Assembly: GCA_902362775.1 (NCBI GenBank)
Contig: CABIXV010000003.1
Span: forward strand, 186,001 to 250,000
DNA length: 64,000 nucleotides
Origin: Clostridiales bacterium
GTDB taxonomy: Bacteria > Bacillota > Clostridia > Oscillospirales > Oscillospiraceae
Direction: 5' to 3'
Part shown: one piece after another, positions 33,385 through 42,240 of the stretch
Layout of the letters: every line of letters starts with the position of its first letter
Numbering within the stretch: the first letter of the stretch is position 1
Program-made: the position numbers and the translations under genes
The notes under the pieces: generated by a model
The model's input: only the letters and a program-made list of their open reading frames with translations
Database searches by the model: none
What the model was told of the DNA's origin: nothing

Positions 33385-34350
33385 CGAATATTTCATGCGA
33401 TATGCGATTGGAGTCATTTCATATACTGATTTGAATGCCCCAGAAAACTTCCCTTGATTTTCATACCCTGCAAGACTAGCAATTTCGCCCACACTCAATG
33501 CTGGCTCAGATCTAAGTAATTCCGCAGCAGCCTCCATTCGTTTCCTTTTCATAAACGTGCCTAGAGAAGCACCGGAAATTGACTTAAAGCAGCGTTTCAT
33601 GCTTGATTCCGAAACCCCATAAATCTCTGCTATCTCAGAAATGTTTTTTTGTGTAAAAGGATTTTCAATAATATACTGATAGACCTGTTGAGTCCGCCGG
33701 GATACTTTCTCCGTAAACTGTTGAGGCGGCTCCACATAACTGTTATCCAGTTTGCTTAATAAAAGTAAGATTTCCAGGATTTTCAGCCAGTAATATGGCA
33801 ATCTTATCTGGTTCTCAACGCTCAATATCTCTGTAAAAATATGGTCAATTTTTTGTTTGGATTTTATTAAAAGAACACGACCTTCCGGGCATAGGGTTGT
33901 GCGGATTTTTTGCAAGTCTATACGCCACCTAGAGAATTCATCGTTGAGGGTCGTCTGCGCTGTTTCTAACTCCAAGAGAATGGTTATACCCTTATACTTA
34001 TTGAAAGGGATTCTTGAATTGACAATAATCTGTCTATCATGGTATAGGCCAGATATACTTAAATCCTTTTCACCCAAAAAGGTGATTCCACCTCCGACCA
34101 TTTCTACTTCGTGTCCACCCTCAAGGCAATAATTTATTTCCAAAAAGTCCTTTTGGACATTCAGTGGTTGAAAGCAAGAACTTAGGTTTAATTCATTAAA
34201 GGACAGTTGAATGCCTGGCGCAATATTATAGCAGTGCATCTCTCCAGCACCACTCTCATCCTCGTATCGCCGGAGGGTATAAAACTGGCGGGGCGTATCA
34301 TCTGTATAATAGAATGCTCTGAATTCCGGAATATCAACAACATCAGCCAT
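33382..34350 (-). CDS. AraC-family transcription activator (B)
   Basis: 322 residues. The C-terminal double HTH reads KNISEIAEIYGVSESSMKRCFKS (split here for length) and LSVGEIASLAGYENQGKFSGAF, ending in MTPIAYR, like PchR/YbtA-type regulators of siderophore genes. The N-terminal domain is an unassigned ligand-sensing region. A -35 TTGAAA and -10 TTATCA with 16-bp spacing lie upstream. It precedes the Opp operon on the same strand and probably activates it through the repeats at 33354-33384. Confidence 0.85.
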   Translation of the reverse strand: MADVVDIPEFRAFYYTDDTPRQFYTLRRYEDESGAGEMHCYNIAPGIQLSFNELNLSSCFQPLNVQKDFLEINYCLEGGHEVEMVGGGITFLGEKDLSISGLYHDRQIIVNSRIPFNKYKGITILLELETAQTTLNDEFSRWRIDLQKIRTTLCPEGRVLLIKSKQKIDHIFTEILSVENQIRLPYYWLKILEILLLLSKLDNSYVEPPQQFTEKVSRRTQQVYQYIIENPFTQKNISEIAEIYGVSESSMKRCFKSISGASLGTFMKRKRMEAAAELLRSEPALSVGEIASLAGYENQGKFSGAFKSVYEMTPIAYRMKYS

Positions 34351-34437
34351 ACTTATTCGCCCTTCCTGGAAATCGTGATTGACTAAAGAAAATGATAACG
34401 CAAGTGTATCCTAATTTCAATAGGAATTAAAAGTGAG

Positions 34438-34457
34438 GCGGTTGCTTCATGAACCGC
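34438..34457 (-). terminator. Probable terminator of the SLOG gene
   Basis: GCGGTT (34438-34443) pairs with AACCGC (34452-34457). On the minus strand CTCACTTTTAATT follows. It lies 55 bp beyond the stop of the SLOG-family gene. Confidence 0.5.
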
Positions 34458-34511
34458 TTTTACTTTTATCTCTATATAGTTATTCCACATCTTGAGTTAG
34501 TTTGAGTAAAT

Positions 34512-35048
34512 TTAATTAGTTGTAACTGTAGCAGTATCAGGATTAACAAAAGATATTGTGATTCCTTTATTTTGGGCATATCTCACCGTCTGCATAGTCC
34601 CAGACCGCAAATTCCGCTCATTATCGTAGACCGCTACCAGATAATCCGCGTGATCCACCATGTAGCAGTTCCGCTTAATATAGTTCTCCCGGCAGTCCTC
34701 TTTTCCTATCACTACACAGTCGGAACACATCCGCAGGAGGAAGTCCATCCGGCGCTTGCTCCGCTCATCCCATTTTGAATCGTGCCCCTCAAAGGGCAGC
34801 ACCACCACCAGTTCTATATCTCCATATCCCGGCTGTTCTTTTAGCCGCAGAATCAATTCACCAGCCCACATATCCACACCCAGGGCGCCGCCCACATAAT
34901 ACCGGCGTACTCCATGTTCATCGTACAGCCTCTTGAACTGCTCCAACATGGCCCGCTTTATTTTTTTGCACAGCGAATAGTCCTCGCTGTATTTGAACTT
35001 GAACCGGTTCGGCCGGTGGCCTGTTACCGCACAGGCAGCTTGCCTCAT
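34512..35048 (-). CDS. SLOG-family (DUF1273/YpsA-like) protein
   Basis: 178 residues from the ATG at 35048 (GAGG 8 nt upstream); an ATG eight codons earlier also has a ribosome site. The fold opens CAVTGHRPNRF, then YYVGGALGVDMWAGELI, a GG-containing nucleotide-binding loop, and ELVVVLPFEGHDSKW. SLOG proteins bind nucleotide-derived ligands; the ICE-borne members have no established role. It is the first gene of the ICE backbone right of the cargo. Confidence 0.75.
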   Translation of the reverse strand: MRQAACAVTGHRPNRFKFKYSEDYSLCKKIKRAMLEQFKRLYDEHGVRRYYVGGALGVDMWAGELILRLKEQPGYGDIELVVVLPFEGHDSKWDERSKRRMDFLLRMCSDCVVIGKEDCRENYIKRNCYMVDHADYLVAVYDNERNLRSGTMQTVRYAQNKGITISFVNPDTATVTTN

Positions 35049-35212
35049 AAAATCACCCTCTTGTCCATACATTTTCTCCTTTTACACGCATACAAAGCTA
35101 AAATAACGTAAATAATGCGTTGTAAGTAGCGGTATATGGAGAATTATAACACAATCAATGTTCCTTATCCAGAAAACCTTTCTGCTATGCTAATGGGTAG
35201 TGAGGTGAGAGT

Positions 35213-35521
35213 ATGGATGAGGCATTTATCCGCAGCCGGATCACAGAACTGCGGCTGAAAAAGGGCGTGTCAGAATACCAAATGAGCTTGGATTTAGGGC
35301 AAAACCGCAGCTACATCCAGGCGATTTCTTCCGGCCGGGCGCTCCCATCCATGAAGCAGTTTCTCAATATCTGCGAATATTTCGAGATCACGCCGCTCCA
35401 ATTCTTCGATTCCGAGGAAATCAACCCGCAGCTTATGAAAAAGGCATTGGACGGCATGAGAACGCTGAAGGACGAGGACCTAATCATGCTGATCGGCTTT
35501 ATCAACCGGCTGCAATCCTGA
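35213..35521 (+). CDS. XRE-type HTH regulator
   Basis: 102 residues. The N-terminal HTH has RITELRLKKGVSEYQMSLDL and a recognition helix with NRSYIQAISSGRALPSMKQF; the YFEITPLQFFDSE segment is typical of ICE XRE proteins. A C-terminal helix follows. GTGAGGTGAG precedes the ATG. Divergent from the SLOG gene; probably controls both directions. Confidence 0.8.
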   Translation: MDEAFIRSRITELRLKKGVSEYQMSLDLGQNRSYIQAISSGRALPSMKQFLNICEYFEITPLQFFDSEEINPQLMKKALDGMRTLKDEDLIMLIGFINRLQS

Positions 35522-35525
35522 CAAG

Positions 35526-35550
35526 GCGGGGGCTGAGGCCCCTGCTTTTA
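35526..35550 (+). terminator. Terminator of the XRE gene
   Basis: GCGGGGGC (35526-35533), loop TGAG, GCCCCTGC (35538-35545), followed by TTTTATTTTGC. It starts 5 bp after the stop codon. Confidence 0.75.
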
Positions 35551-35618
35551 TTTTGCTTGTTTGAACGGCGCCTATTACTTTTCTTTTCATCCGGTAAGTA
35601 TCTGTTCACCTGTACGGT

Positions 35619-36131
35619 TCAAGGGGGTACAAAAATGGACTGCCCCCCAGTCCACGCAGCATCCGGGCGGCATTTTTGCCGCCCGGTCTTTATTTTATCA
35701 AGTCCATGTGAAAAAGAATAGGCTGGGAACAGAAAGAGGGCGGACTGCTCCCCAGGCGTGGAGTCAGGCGCTGAAGAATGGACGGCTTTCTCTACTTCTT
35801 CGTCCGGCATAGGCGGTTCCGATTCGGTGGGCTGCTCCGGCGTGGACGGCTGCGGTGCCTCGGAACAAAGGGTATAGAGGTTGCTGGTCTGGCCGCCGTT
35901 TTTGCGCTCGTCAAACCGTGCCTGCTTGATGATGTAGCCAGCTTCCACCAGCTCGTCTAGCGCCCGCTTGACCGTAGAGATACCATAGCCGCACTTGGCG
36001 GCTATGGTCTTGATGGACGGAAAACACTCACCCTCCTTGTTGCAATGCAGAACAAGGACTTGAAGCACCAGCCGCGCTCTCGGCCGCAATTCAGAGGAAA
36101 ACGCCCTCTCCATGTATTCAAACTTTGCCAT
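35619..36131 (-). CDS. Winged-helix (HTH_36-like) regulator
   Basis: 170 residues. The first 75 residues form a winged helix (ARLVLQVLVLHCNKEGECFP, then IAAKCGYGISTVKRALDELV) like the HTH_36 domain of plasmid/ICE replication-initiator-like proteins. A Pro/Glu-rich linker follows. The last 40 codons run through a perfect hairpin (35663-35686) and are low in family resemblance, so the true end may be uncertain. It precedes the TadZ-like gene on the opposite side of the operon flow and may regulate transfer. Confidence 0.65.
   Translation of the reverse strand: MAKFEYMERAFSSELRPRARLVLQVLVLHCNKEGECFPSIKTIAAKCGYGISTVKRALDELVEAGYIIKQARFDERKNGGQTSNLYTLCSEAPQPSTPEQPTESEPPMPDEEVEKAVHSSAPDSTPGEQSALFLFPAYSFSHGLDKIKTGRQKCRPDAAWTGGQSIFVPP
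35663..35690 (+). terminator. Second plus-strand terminator-like hairpin
   Basis: CCGGGCGGC (35663-35671), loop ATTTTT, GCCGCCCGG (35678-35686), then TCTTTATTTTATC on the plus strand. It lies inside the 3' end of the opposite-strand winged-helix gene and would back up the terminator at 35526. Confidence 0.55.
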
Positions 36132-36163
36132 TCTGTGATCCTCCCATTCTGATCCTCTCTTTG

Positions 36164-37198
36164 TTACAGCCGCCGTTCTCCCATGATATACGGCTCCACC
36201 AGGCGCTTATACAACCTCCCGTTGGTCCGTTCTGCAAATAGGTTATGGGATGCCTCCGCCATTTCCATCTCACCGCCAAACAGCTCCCGGCAGTATTCCC
36301 GGAACTCTCCCGGCACACTGATGGCCACCGGGCGTACTTCCAGCCCGCCGCAGATCTCCAGCGCCTTGTGAAAGGCCGGAATCTCATAGGGCAGGACGCT
36401 CCCGCACAACAGCCGGTGATCCGCCTCCCGGAACACAGAGGTGGGCGCCTGCATCACACCGCAGTCGTAGATGATAAACTGATACTCCCGGTCCGGCTCA
36501 TTGGTCAGGTAGCAGTCGATCCCATCAATCGTGTAATGTTCGCCAGTAGGGGCCGCCTCATAGACATTGAGCAGGAGCTGAAGGTGCCGGTTGGTGTTGA
36601 CCTCAATGTAGGCGACCTCCGCACCTCTGGCAGTCAACCACGCCGCCAGATTGAACGCCGTCACCGTTACGCCGCTTCTGCGCTGCGTCCCTGCAACGGC
36701 AATACGGATATTTTTAGCGTTCCAACGGTAGGGGATGATCTCGGCCTCCGGTTCAGGAGCCGGTTCCCGTTGGGATTCTGGCTGGCTTGACACAGGCATA
36801 GGCGTCACATACCGCTGCATCCCTTCATCGGAAAGGGCCTCTTTCAGCTCGTCGGCGGCTTCCTCCAGCGTTTCCGCTGTAATCAGATTCACCACTCCAA
36901 TGGATAAAAGCTGCTGGATACAACCACTCATATCCTCACAGCCGGACAGAATCACGATGATACGGGCAGAAAACATCATCTGGAAGGACCTCAAAGCCAG
37001 GGTGAAGTCCTCGCCGCTTTCCTCAATACAGGCCGCGTCAATCAGGAAGAACTTGGCCGTGGCATAGTTTCGCATATCCTTGGTGACGAAACTTTTCAGG
37101 CTGAACTTCCCAACCAGCTTTTTGGACGGCAGGAGCATTTCACGGGCCGCGCCGTCGATCAGCCCGCTTTTCTGGTTACTTGTCAAGTACAGCAGCAT
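36164..37198 (-). CDS. TadZ/CpaE-like ParA-family protein with degenerate P-loop
   Basis: 344 residues. The N-terminal 120 residues look like a receiver-type fold; a Pro/Glu linker (about 134-152) leads to a ParA/MinD-like domain beginning IRIAVAGTQRRSGVTVTAFN. The P-loop position reads GTQRRSGVT, lacking the usual lysine, as in atypical TadZ proteins. IIYDCGVMQ replaces the Walker B motif. TadZ positions the Tad pilus machine at the pole; here it opens the pilus/transfer operon end. Overlaps the small membrane ORF upstream. Confidence 0.7.
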   Translation of the reverse strand: MLLYLTSNQKSGLIDGAAREMLLPSKKLVGKFSLKSFVTKDMRNYATAKFFLIDAACIEESGEDFTLALRSFQMMFSARIIVILSGCEDMSGCIQQLLSIGVVNLITAETLEEAADELKEALSDEGMQRYVTPMPVSSQPESQREPAPEPEAEIIPYRWNAKNIRIAVAGTQRRSGVTVTAFNLAAWLTARGAEVAYIEVNTNRHLQLLLNVYEAAPTGEHYTIDGIDCYLTNEPDREYQFIIYDCGVMQAPTSVFREADHRLLCGSVLPYEIPAFHKALEICGGLEVRPVAISVPGEFREYCRELFGGEMEMAEASHNLFAERTNGRLYKRLVEPYIMGERRL

Positions 37199-37325
37199 AC
37201 GATGTACCTCCCATATCCATGTTTTCTACCGCCCTTTCCGGCTCTCCTGTCAGCAGAAGGACAACGCCAACCACTACAATGGCGATGTAGATCAATAATT
37301 CAATCAGTTTATTTCGGTTGTTCAT
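37176..37325 (-). CDS. Small membrane protein, 49 residues
   Basis: One hydrophobic helix (LLIYIAIVVVGVVLLLTG) after a polar MNNRNK start, with an acidic tail. AAGGAGC lies 6 nt upstream of the ATG. Its 3' end overlaps the TadZ-like gene by 23 bp in another frame, and the TadZ ribosome site lies within it, indicating coupled translation. No family recognised. Confidence 0.55.
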   Translation of the reverse strand: MNNRNKLIELLIYIAIVVVGVVLLLTGEPERAVENMDMGGTSYAAVLDK

Positions 37326-37336
37326 ACCATGCTCCT

Positions 37337-38164
37337 TTAGTAGATCGCCCAGAAAGGGCCGCCAGCAGCGGCACCTTTTCTGGCTTCATCCAGAATAATG
37401 GAGAGGTCCCATTCCTGCTCGCTCCGCTTGCGGCTGGCAGGGTCGGCCACCAGGATTTTCCCCTCCGCAGTTACACCGCGCAGGACAATGAAATGCCCGG
37501 AGTTGGTAAAGTGCCCTTTTGCCATGATCGCCACAACCAGCTTCCCATCCGCCAGCGCGTCTATCATCGCCTGCGGGTCATCCGGGGGAACGCTCTCCCA
37601 GGACAGGCCGTAGGCTTCGGCTGATGCCGGGATCAGGCTGTGGTAAGAGCCGTTCCCTTCGCAGCGGTGTCCATTCGCTACGGACCATTCGCTGAGTTCT
37701 ACTGGGTTATGGGGCGTCCCGGTCAGGGTCGATGTGACAATCGCCATCGCCGTGGGGCCGCACCCGGCCTCGCCAATCGTGCCGGATGTGCCGTACATGG
37801 TATCTGCCCACCGCTCATCCAGTTGGTTGTAATAGATGACCTCCCGGCCCCCATCAGTAAAGACCACGCCCTCGTAGCTCTGGCCGCTGCCCTCGATATA
37901 GTCCTTTTCATAAATACCGAGCTGCTGGTTGTAGCCATACTCTTTCTGAAAATTCTCCACCACACTCACCTCATCGCCCACCAGCCATTGAGACAGCATG
38001 GAGAAAGGGCTGGTAATCAGATACAGGATAAAGGCAATCAAGAGCAGCAGGCCCAGAATGGGGGCCAGAATGAGAATGAGCGTCCTTCTACGGCTTTCCT
38101 CATCAGTCGCCGCCCGCGCCGCCACTTGTGCCAGCAGCTTTGCCGTCAACGGATCAATCGCCAA
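37337..38164 (-). CDS. Membrane-anchored C39-type cysteine peptidase
   Basis: 275 residues. A single membrane helix at about 29-50 (LILILAPILGLLLLIAFILY) is followed by a Peptidase_C39_2 domain: YYNQLDERWADTMYG, catalytic Cys in GEAGCGPTAMAIV, catalytic His in NSGHFIVLRG and Asp in VADPASR. It is predicted to face outward. In conjugation operons this place is often taken by a wall hydrolase, so it may open the wall or process an envelope protein. Confidence 0.75.
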   Translation of the reverse strand: MAIDPLTAKLLAQVAARAATDEESRRRTLILILAPILGLLLLIAFILYLITSPFSMLSQWLVGDEVSVVENFQKEYGYNQQLGIYEKDYIEGSGQSYEGVVFTDGGREVIYYNQLDERWADTMYGTSGTIGEAGCGPTAMAIVTSTLTGTPHNPVELSEWSVANGHRCEGNGSYHSLIPASAEAYGLSWESVPPDDPQAMIDALADGKLVVAIMAKGHFTNSGHFIVLRGVTAEGKILVADPASRKRSEQEWDLSIILDEARKGAAAGGPFWAIY

Positions 38165-38178
38165 AACAACACCTCCAA

Positions 38179-38658
38179 TCAGCCCATTTCCGCGCCTATG
38201 TCCGCCAGCATCCGGTCAAACTGCTGGCGGATTTTTTCCCGTTCCCGCCCGGCGCTGTCATCCATCACAAACACCTTTTTCCCATCCTCATTCTCACGCA
38301 CGGAAACCGCGTAATCCCCGTTTGCAATAAAGAAGGAAGTATAAAGGGCTTGGATGGCCGGAACGGGCATCCGGGAAATCTCAAAGGGCGTGGCGGCGCA
38401 CTTGCTGTTCCAGGAAAAGAGGTTGTAGGCTGCGTCCGCCGTCAGTTTCATCCAGTCATAGTCAAATTCTTCTTTCTTCATCAGGGCGCCAAAGTCAATC
38501 CCGTCCGGGGAAAAATACCGCTCTACCTTTTCGGCAAGAACCGGGTGGGAGGACATCAGATAGAGTGCTGCCTGATAAGAGCAGTCCAGCTCTCCGCCCC
38601 GCCAGCGCATCGAGGACAGCTTGGTTATCAAAGATTCATACCGTTCCGCATGGTTCAT
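38179..38658 (-). CDS. DUF6075-like protein
   Basis: 159 residues from the ATG at 38658 with GGAGG upstream. It starts MNHAERYESLI and is mostly helical; the segment CSYQAALYLMSSHP and the acidic C-terminus resemble ICE-borne DUF6075 proteins. No catalytic motif is visible. It lies between VirB4 and the C39 peptidase; role unknown. Confidence 0.5.
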   Translation of the reverse strand: MNHAERYESLITKLSSMRWRGGELDCSYQAALYLMSSHPVLAEKVERYFSPDGIDFGALMKKEEFDYDWMKLTADAAYNLFSWNSKCAATPFEISRMPVPAIQALYTSFFIANGDYAVSVRENEDGKKVFVMDDSAGREREKIRQQFDRMLADIGAEMG

Positions 38659-38723
38659 CAGAAAACGCCTCCTGTTCATGAATAAGTAAGGCGGCCGGGG
38701 AACATCCCGGCCGCCGTGGTGTG

Positions 38724-40550
38724 CTACCGGCCGCCCGCCTTGCCCATGTAGGCAAACTTGTAGGCCGGAATTTCAAAATTGACATGAAGCCGCTTGGAGC
38801 CGACCAGGAACAGGGCGTGTCCCCGTCGCTTGCTCTCCAACAATTCCTGCTCGGCGTCCGTCAGGTTGTAGAGGTCTGTGGTTTCCTGAAGGTTTTTGCC
38901 GTCGCAGCCCATCAGGATTTTGTAGCAGGGAATATCCAAAAGGGCCTGCCCGTACATCTTGATCTCCGGCGCCAGGAAGTCCACCACCGAATGGGAGATA
39001 ATCGCCAGGGCGGACTCATATTTTCTGGACCGCTTCTCCACATTCCGCAGGAAGGCCAGGGATTGCGGCACCTGCGGGTCGATCATCAGATACGCCTCGT
39101 CGCATACCAGAAGCACACGCTCCCCGCGATTGTTGCTCATCTGCTCCCAGCACCAGGTCAGCAGATTGAAATACTGCGTCCGCTTGATGTTATCTGCTGC
39201 GTTTTGCAGGCTGTGGGTATCCAGGCAGACAAAATGGGAGTCGGCCTCCAGCGTGCTGTGCCCGTTCCAAAGGAAGCTGTCGCTGCCCTTGGCGGCGTCA
39301 TACAGCAGCATGGCGAGGTCACGGAACACCGGATTGTCCGGGTTGGCCTCGGCTTTCTTTTCAATCAGGCCGTGCAGATCTTCCATGATGGGGAAATCCG
39401 CTGCTTTGAGCTGGCGAATGTCTGTGTCCCAGAAGATGCCGAACTGATGATAAAGCTCAATGACCGTCTGCTTCAGGACGGCTTTCTGCATATCGGTCAG
39501 GCTCGGCAGATATAGGGAGAAGATAATCTCCAGCGTTTTGATATGGAGCGCCATATCGGACATTCCATTTCCTTCATCCGTATAGAGCTTGTCGGTTTCG
39601 TCCTCATCGTCACGGGGCGCCGGTCTGATCTGCAAAAGGTTGGAGCGGCCGTTGCGCCCACCGCCAGCGTTCAGCCAGTTCCCGCCCAGGTTCCGGCACA
39701 TATCCTTGTACTCGGATTCCGGGTCGATACACAGGATTTTGGTTCCCTTCATGTACTCCGAGAGCATGATGTGCTTGACCACGGTGCTTTTGCCGATACC
39801 GGCCACGCCCATGACAACGAAGCTGCTGTTGGTGCGGTCGTTCCCGCGTGTCCAGGGGTCCAGGATCACCAGCCCGCCGCTGCTGTCCTTGGCAAAATAA
39901 TAGCCCCGGCCGTCGCTGTAACCGGAGCTTGCAAAGGGGAATCCGCCCACAAAGGTACTCATGGGGATGATGCGGGAAACAATGCTGTCCACCGTCCCGT
40001 TGGCGGGATAAGTGGGCGAAATGCTCTGAAACCCCTCCTTTTGCAGATTGGCAAGGGTGCGGACCTTGCATTTCTGAACGCTGAACGCACTCTCCACACG
40101 GCGGCAGATTTTGGAGAAGGCCGCCTCGTCCTGCGCCACCGGCATCACCGTGAGCGACATCATGGCGACGGTTTCGCCCTCCTGGTCGATTTTCTGCATG
40201 ATATGCTCCCCGTCTTCGGCGGCTTTTTCCGCCCGCTGACGGGTCAGCGGGTCTTTGGCGCTGTCGGCGGCGCCCCGCTGCTGGACAATGCTCTTGGAGA
40301 GGGCGGAGATCAGGGTGCTGTTATCAATCGGGGTGATACCCACTGACACAATGGTGCTGGGGATGTTCGTGATTTTGGAGAGCCAGCCCATCTCCACCTT
40401 TTGCGGATAACGGACTGCACCGTAGACCTTTCCCATATTCTCACCGATCACAAGGCTGTTCCGCTTGATTTCCAGTCCCATCGGGGTAATGACATTCAAC
40501 AACGCTTCATTGACGGGGAGCGTTTCTTCCTTTTTCTTGGTTCTTAACAA
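38724..40550 (-). CDS. virB4: VirB4-family conjugation ATPase
   Basis: 608 residues. The C-terminal ATPase has Walker A GVAGIGKST (248-256), a DPESEYKDM segment, Walker B VLLVCDEAYLMID near 460, and the late RGHALFLVGSKRLHV typical of VirB4/TraC. The N-terminal 200 residues are the partner-binding domain. VirB4 powers assembly of the T4SS at the membrane. The predicted membrane-linked N-terminal domain seems to be encoded separately at 41513-42211. Confidence 0.92.
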   Translation of the reverse strand: MLRTKKKEETLPVNEALLNVITPMGLEIKRNSLVIGENMGKVYGAVRYPQKVEMGWLSKITNIPSTIVSVGITPIDNSTLISALSKSIVQQRGAADSAKDPLTRQRAEKAAEDGEHIMQKIDQEGETVAMMSLTVMPVAQDEAAFSKICRRVESAFSVQKCKVRTLANLQKEGFQSISPTYPANGTVDSIVSRIIPMSTFVGGFPFASSGYSDGRGYYFAKDSSGGLVILDPWTRGNDRTNSSFVVMGVAGIGKSTVVKHIMLSEYMKGTKILCIDPESEYKDMCRNLGGNWLNAGGGRNGRSNLLQIRPAPRDDEDETDKLYTDEGNGMSDMALHIKTLEIIFSLYLPSLTDMQKAVLKQTVIELYHQFGIFWDTDIRQLKAADFPIMEDLHGLIEKKAEANPDNPVFRDLAMLLYDAAKGSDSFLWNGHSTLEADSHFVCLDTHSLQNAADNIKRTQYFNLLTWCWEQMSNNRGERVLLVCDEAYLMIDPQVPQSLAFLRNVEKRSRKYESALAIISHSVVDFLAPEIKMYGQALLDIPCYKILMGCDGKNLQETTDLYNLTDAEQELLESKRRGHALFLVGSKRLHVNFEIPAYKFAYMGKAGGR

Positions 40551-40565
40551 TGATACACCTCCAAA

Positions 40566-41510
40566 TCAGTGACACGAATACGGCACACCGATATAATCCA
40601 GCACGGCGCCCAGCCCCAGCTCATGGATGCAGTAGTGGTACTGCTGGGGATGGGTTTTCTCCATGAGCTGAAAACGGTTCGGCTCATGCTCCAGATGAAC
40701 GCCGTACATACAATACATACACCCTGATCTGGAAACGCCGGTGGTTTTCAGAGTCAGGGTGCCGTTCCTCTTTTTGACCTCCACAATATCCCCATAGATG
40801 GGGGCATAGGGGATGCCGGTCATTTTCAGATAGCGCAAAATATCTTCCTCCCGCCAGAACGCAAGGGGCTGGCTGAGGGGGCGCCTGCGCTCATAGCCGT
40901 TGCAACCAAATTTGAGGTAAGACTGCTCCCGCAGCTTGCTCTCACAGGCCAACACTCCCGTAATGGGATGCCGCCCGGACTGCCGTTCAAACTTGTTCAG
41001 CGGGGCCTTTTTCATGTGGTAACAGCACCGGGCTGAAACCGCAAAGGGGGCGTCCAGAAGATACCTGTACTTCTCACAGTTGTAAATCGACTTCTTTCCG
41101 TTCTTATCCAGCAATTCACCGTTTAGGCGGGCCAGACGGTAAGACTGGCCCTTCCGTGCGCCGCTGATGGCATCGGACACTTCCTTGGAAATGACCGGAT
41201 AGCCGTATTTCTCAATGATCTGCGTAAACGGATAGCGTGGGCGAAGCCAAACCACATTGTCTTTCGTTTTTACAAAATCGCGCAGTTCAGGGTATTCCAA
41301 CCCTGTGTCAACATACACGGCGGGAATATCCGGGCAGACCTGCCGTGCCAAATCAAGGAGTACCGTGGAATCCTTACCGCCCGAAAAGCTGGTAAAGACC
41401 TGCCCGTTGTATTCCTTGTACCATTCCAATATTTTCATCTGCGATACTTTGATCTTTTTTTCGAGGCTCCAACCCTGCATGATGTTCAAATCCTGCCGGG
41501 TGTGCTTCAT
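40566..41510 (-). CDS. PAPS-reductase-family protein
   Basis: 314 residues. PP-loop SGGKDST at 43-49, AVYVDTGLEYPEL after it, then PLAFWREEDILRYL and a cysteine pair in SGCMYCMYGVHLEHEPNRF. The fold adenylates or reduces sulfur-bearing nucleotides; relatives include DndC-type proteins of DNA phosphorothioation. It sits inside the VirB4 operon between core transfer genes, and no other dnd gene is visible. Role in the ICE is unknown; nucleic-acid or cofactor modification is possible. Confidence 0.8.
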   Translation of the reverse strand: MKHTRQDLNIMQGWSLEKKIKVSQMKILEWYKEYNGQVFTSFSGGKDSTVLLDLARQVCPDIPAVYVDTGLEYPELRDFVKTKDNVVWLRPRYPFTQIIEKYGYPVISKEVSDAISGARKGQSYRLARLNGELLDKNGKKSIYNCEKYRYLLDAPFAVSARCCYHMKKAPLNKFERQSGRHPITGVLACESKLREQSYLKFGCNGYERRRPLSQPLAFWREEDILRYLKMTGIPYAPIYGDIVEVKKRNGTLTLKTTGVSRSGCMYCMYGVHLEHEPNRFQLMEKTHPQQYHYCIHELGLGAVLDYIGVPYSCH

Positions 41511-41512
41511 TC

Positions 41513-42211
41513 TTACACAACACCTACACTTTCTAAAATCGGGATCGCCGCTTCAAACCCAGCGTCCTCCAAATGCACATAGGCCGGGTTATTCACCAGA
41601 TTGCACAGCCGTACAATGTCCTGCTGCTCCAAAATCTCAGTTTGGATGCCGCAGTCGGCAAAGTAGCCCGACAGATATTTCAGTTTTTGGAGCAGATCAC
41701 GCTCCACTCCGTCAACCGCCCTGTCCCAGATTTTGATGTAAAACTGCCGTTCCACCACCTCGCCGGAGAGGGCAAAACCGCCCATCTCCACGATCTCATG
41801 TTTTAGCAGCTCCTTTTGCTTGATATTGGAGGAAGCTGTGAGGGTGGAGGACAACTCCGCCATCAGGGGAGAAATATCCACCGGGCGGGAAACAGCCAAA
41901 AGCTGAAACGGATATTGGCCGCTGGACAGGCTGGCCGTGAGCTGCTTGGCGATCAGGCGTTTTTCATTCTTGCTGAACAGCTCCGTGCTGATGGGAAATA
42001 TTTTCAGATACGCCAGCGCCATGCCGTCACGGGTGTAGAGGAAGCTCCCGCGAATGTCCTTGACATTGACAAACTCATTGGCGGTCATCTGTGCCAGTTC
42101 TTCCTTATCCCTGCTCTTGGTTTTCTTGCGCCTTTCTGAAAATTTCAAAAAAAGAAGCGTACCGCCTCCCAGCAGTACGCATACCAAAATCATAATGATC
42201 GGCAGCAGCAA
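41513..42211 (-). CDS. Membrane protein with VirB4 N-terminal-like domain
   Basis: 232 residues from a TTG at 42211 with GAGG 8 nt upstream. One N-terminal helix (IIMILVCVLLGGGTLLFLKF) precedes a soluble domain with FLYTRDGMALAYLKIFPIS and ALSGEVVERQFYIKIW, which resembles the N-terminal part of VirB4/TrbE proteins. It probably complements the short VirB4 encoded next but one. Assignment is by pattern and context only. Confidence 0.55.
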   Translation of the reverse strand: MLLPIIMILVCVLLGGGTLLFLKFSERRKKTKSRDKEELAQMTANEFVNVKDIRGSFLYTRDGMALAYLKIFPISTELFSKNEKRLIAKQLTASLSSGQYPFQLLAVSRPVDISPLMAELSSTLTASSNIKQKELLKHEIVEMGGFALSGEVVERQFYIKIWDRAVDGVERDLLQKLKYLSGYFADCGIQTEILEQQDIVRLCNLVNNPAYVHLEDAGFEAAIPILESVGVV

Positions 42212-42240
42212 CCTATCAACCTCGCTTTCTTTGCCGCAGC

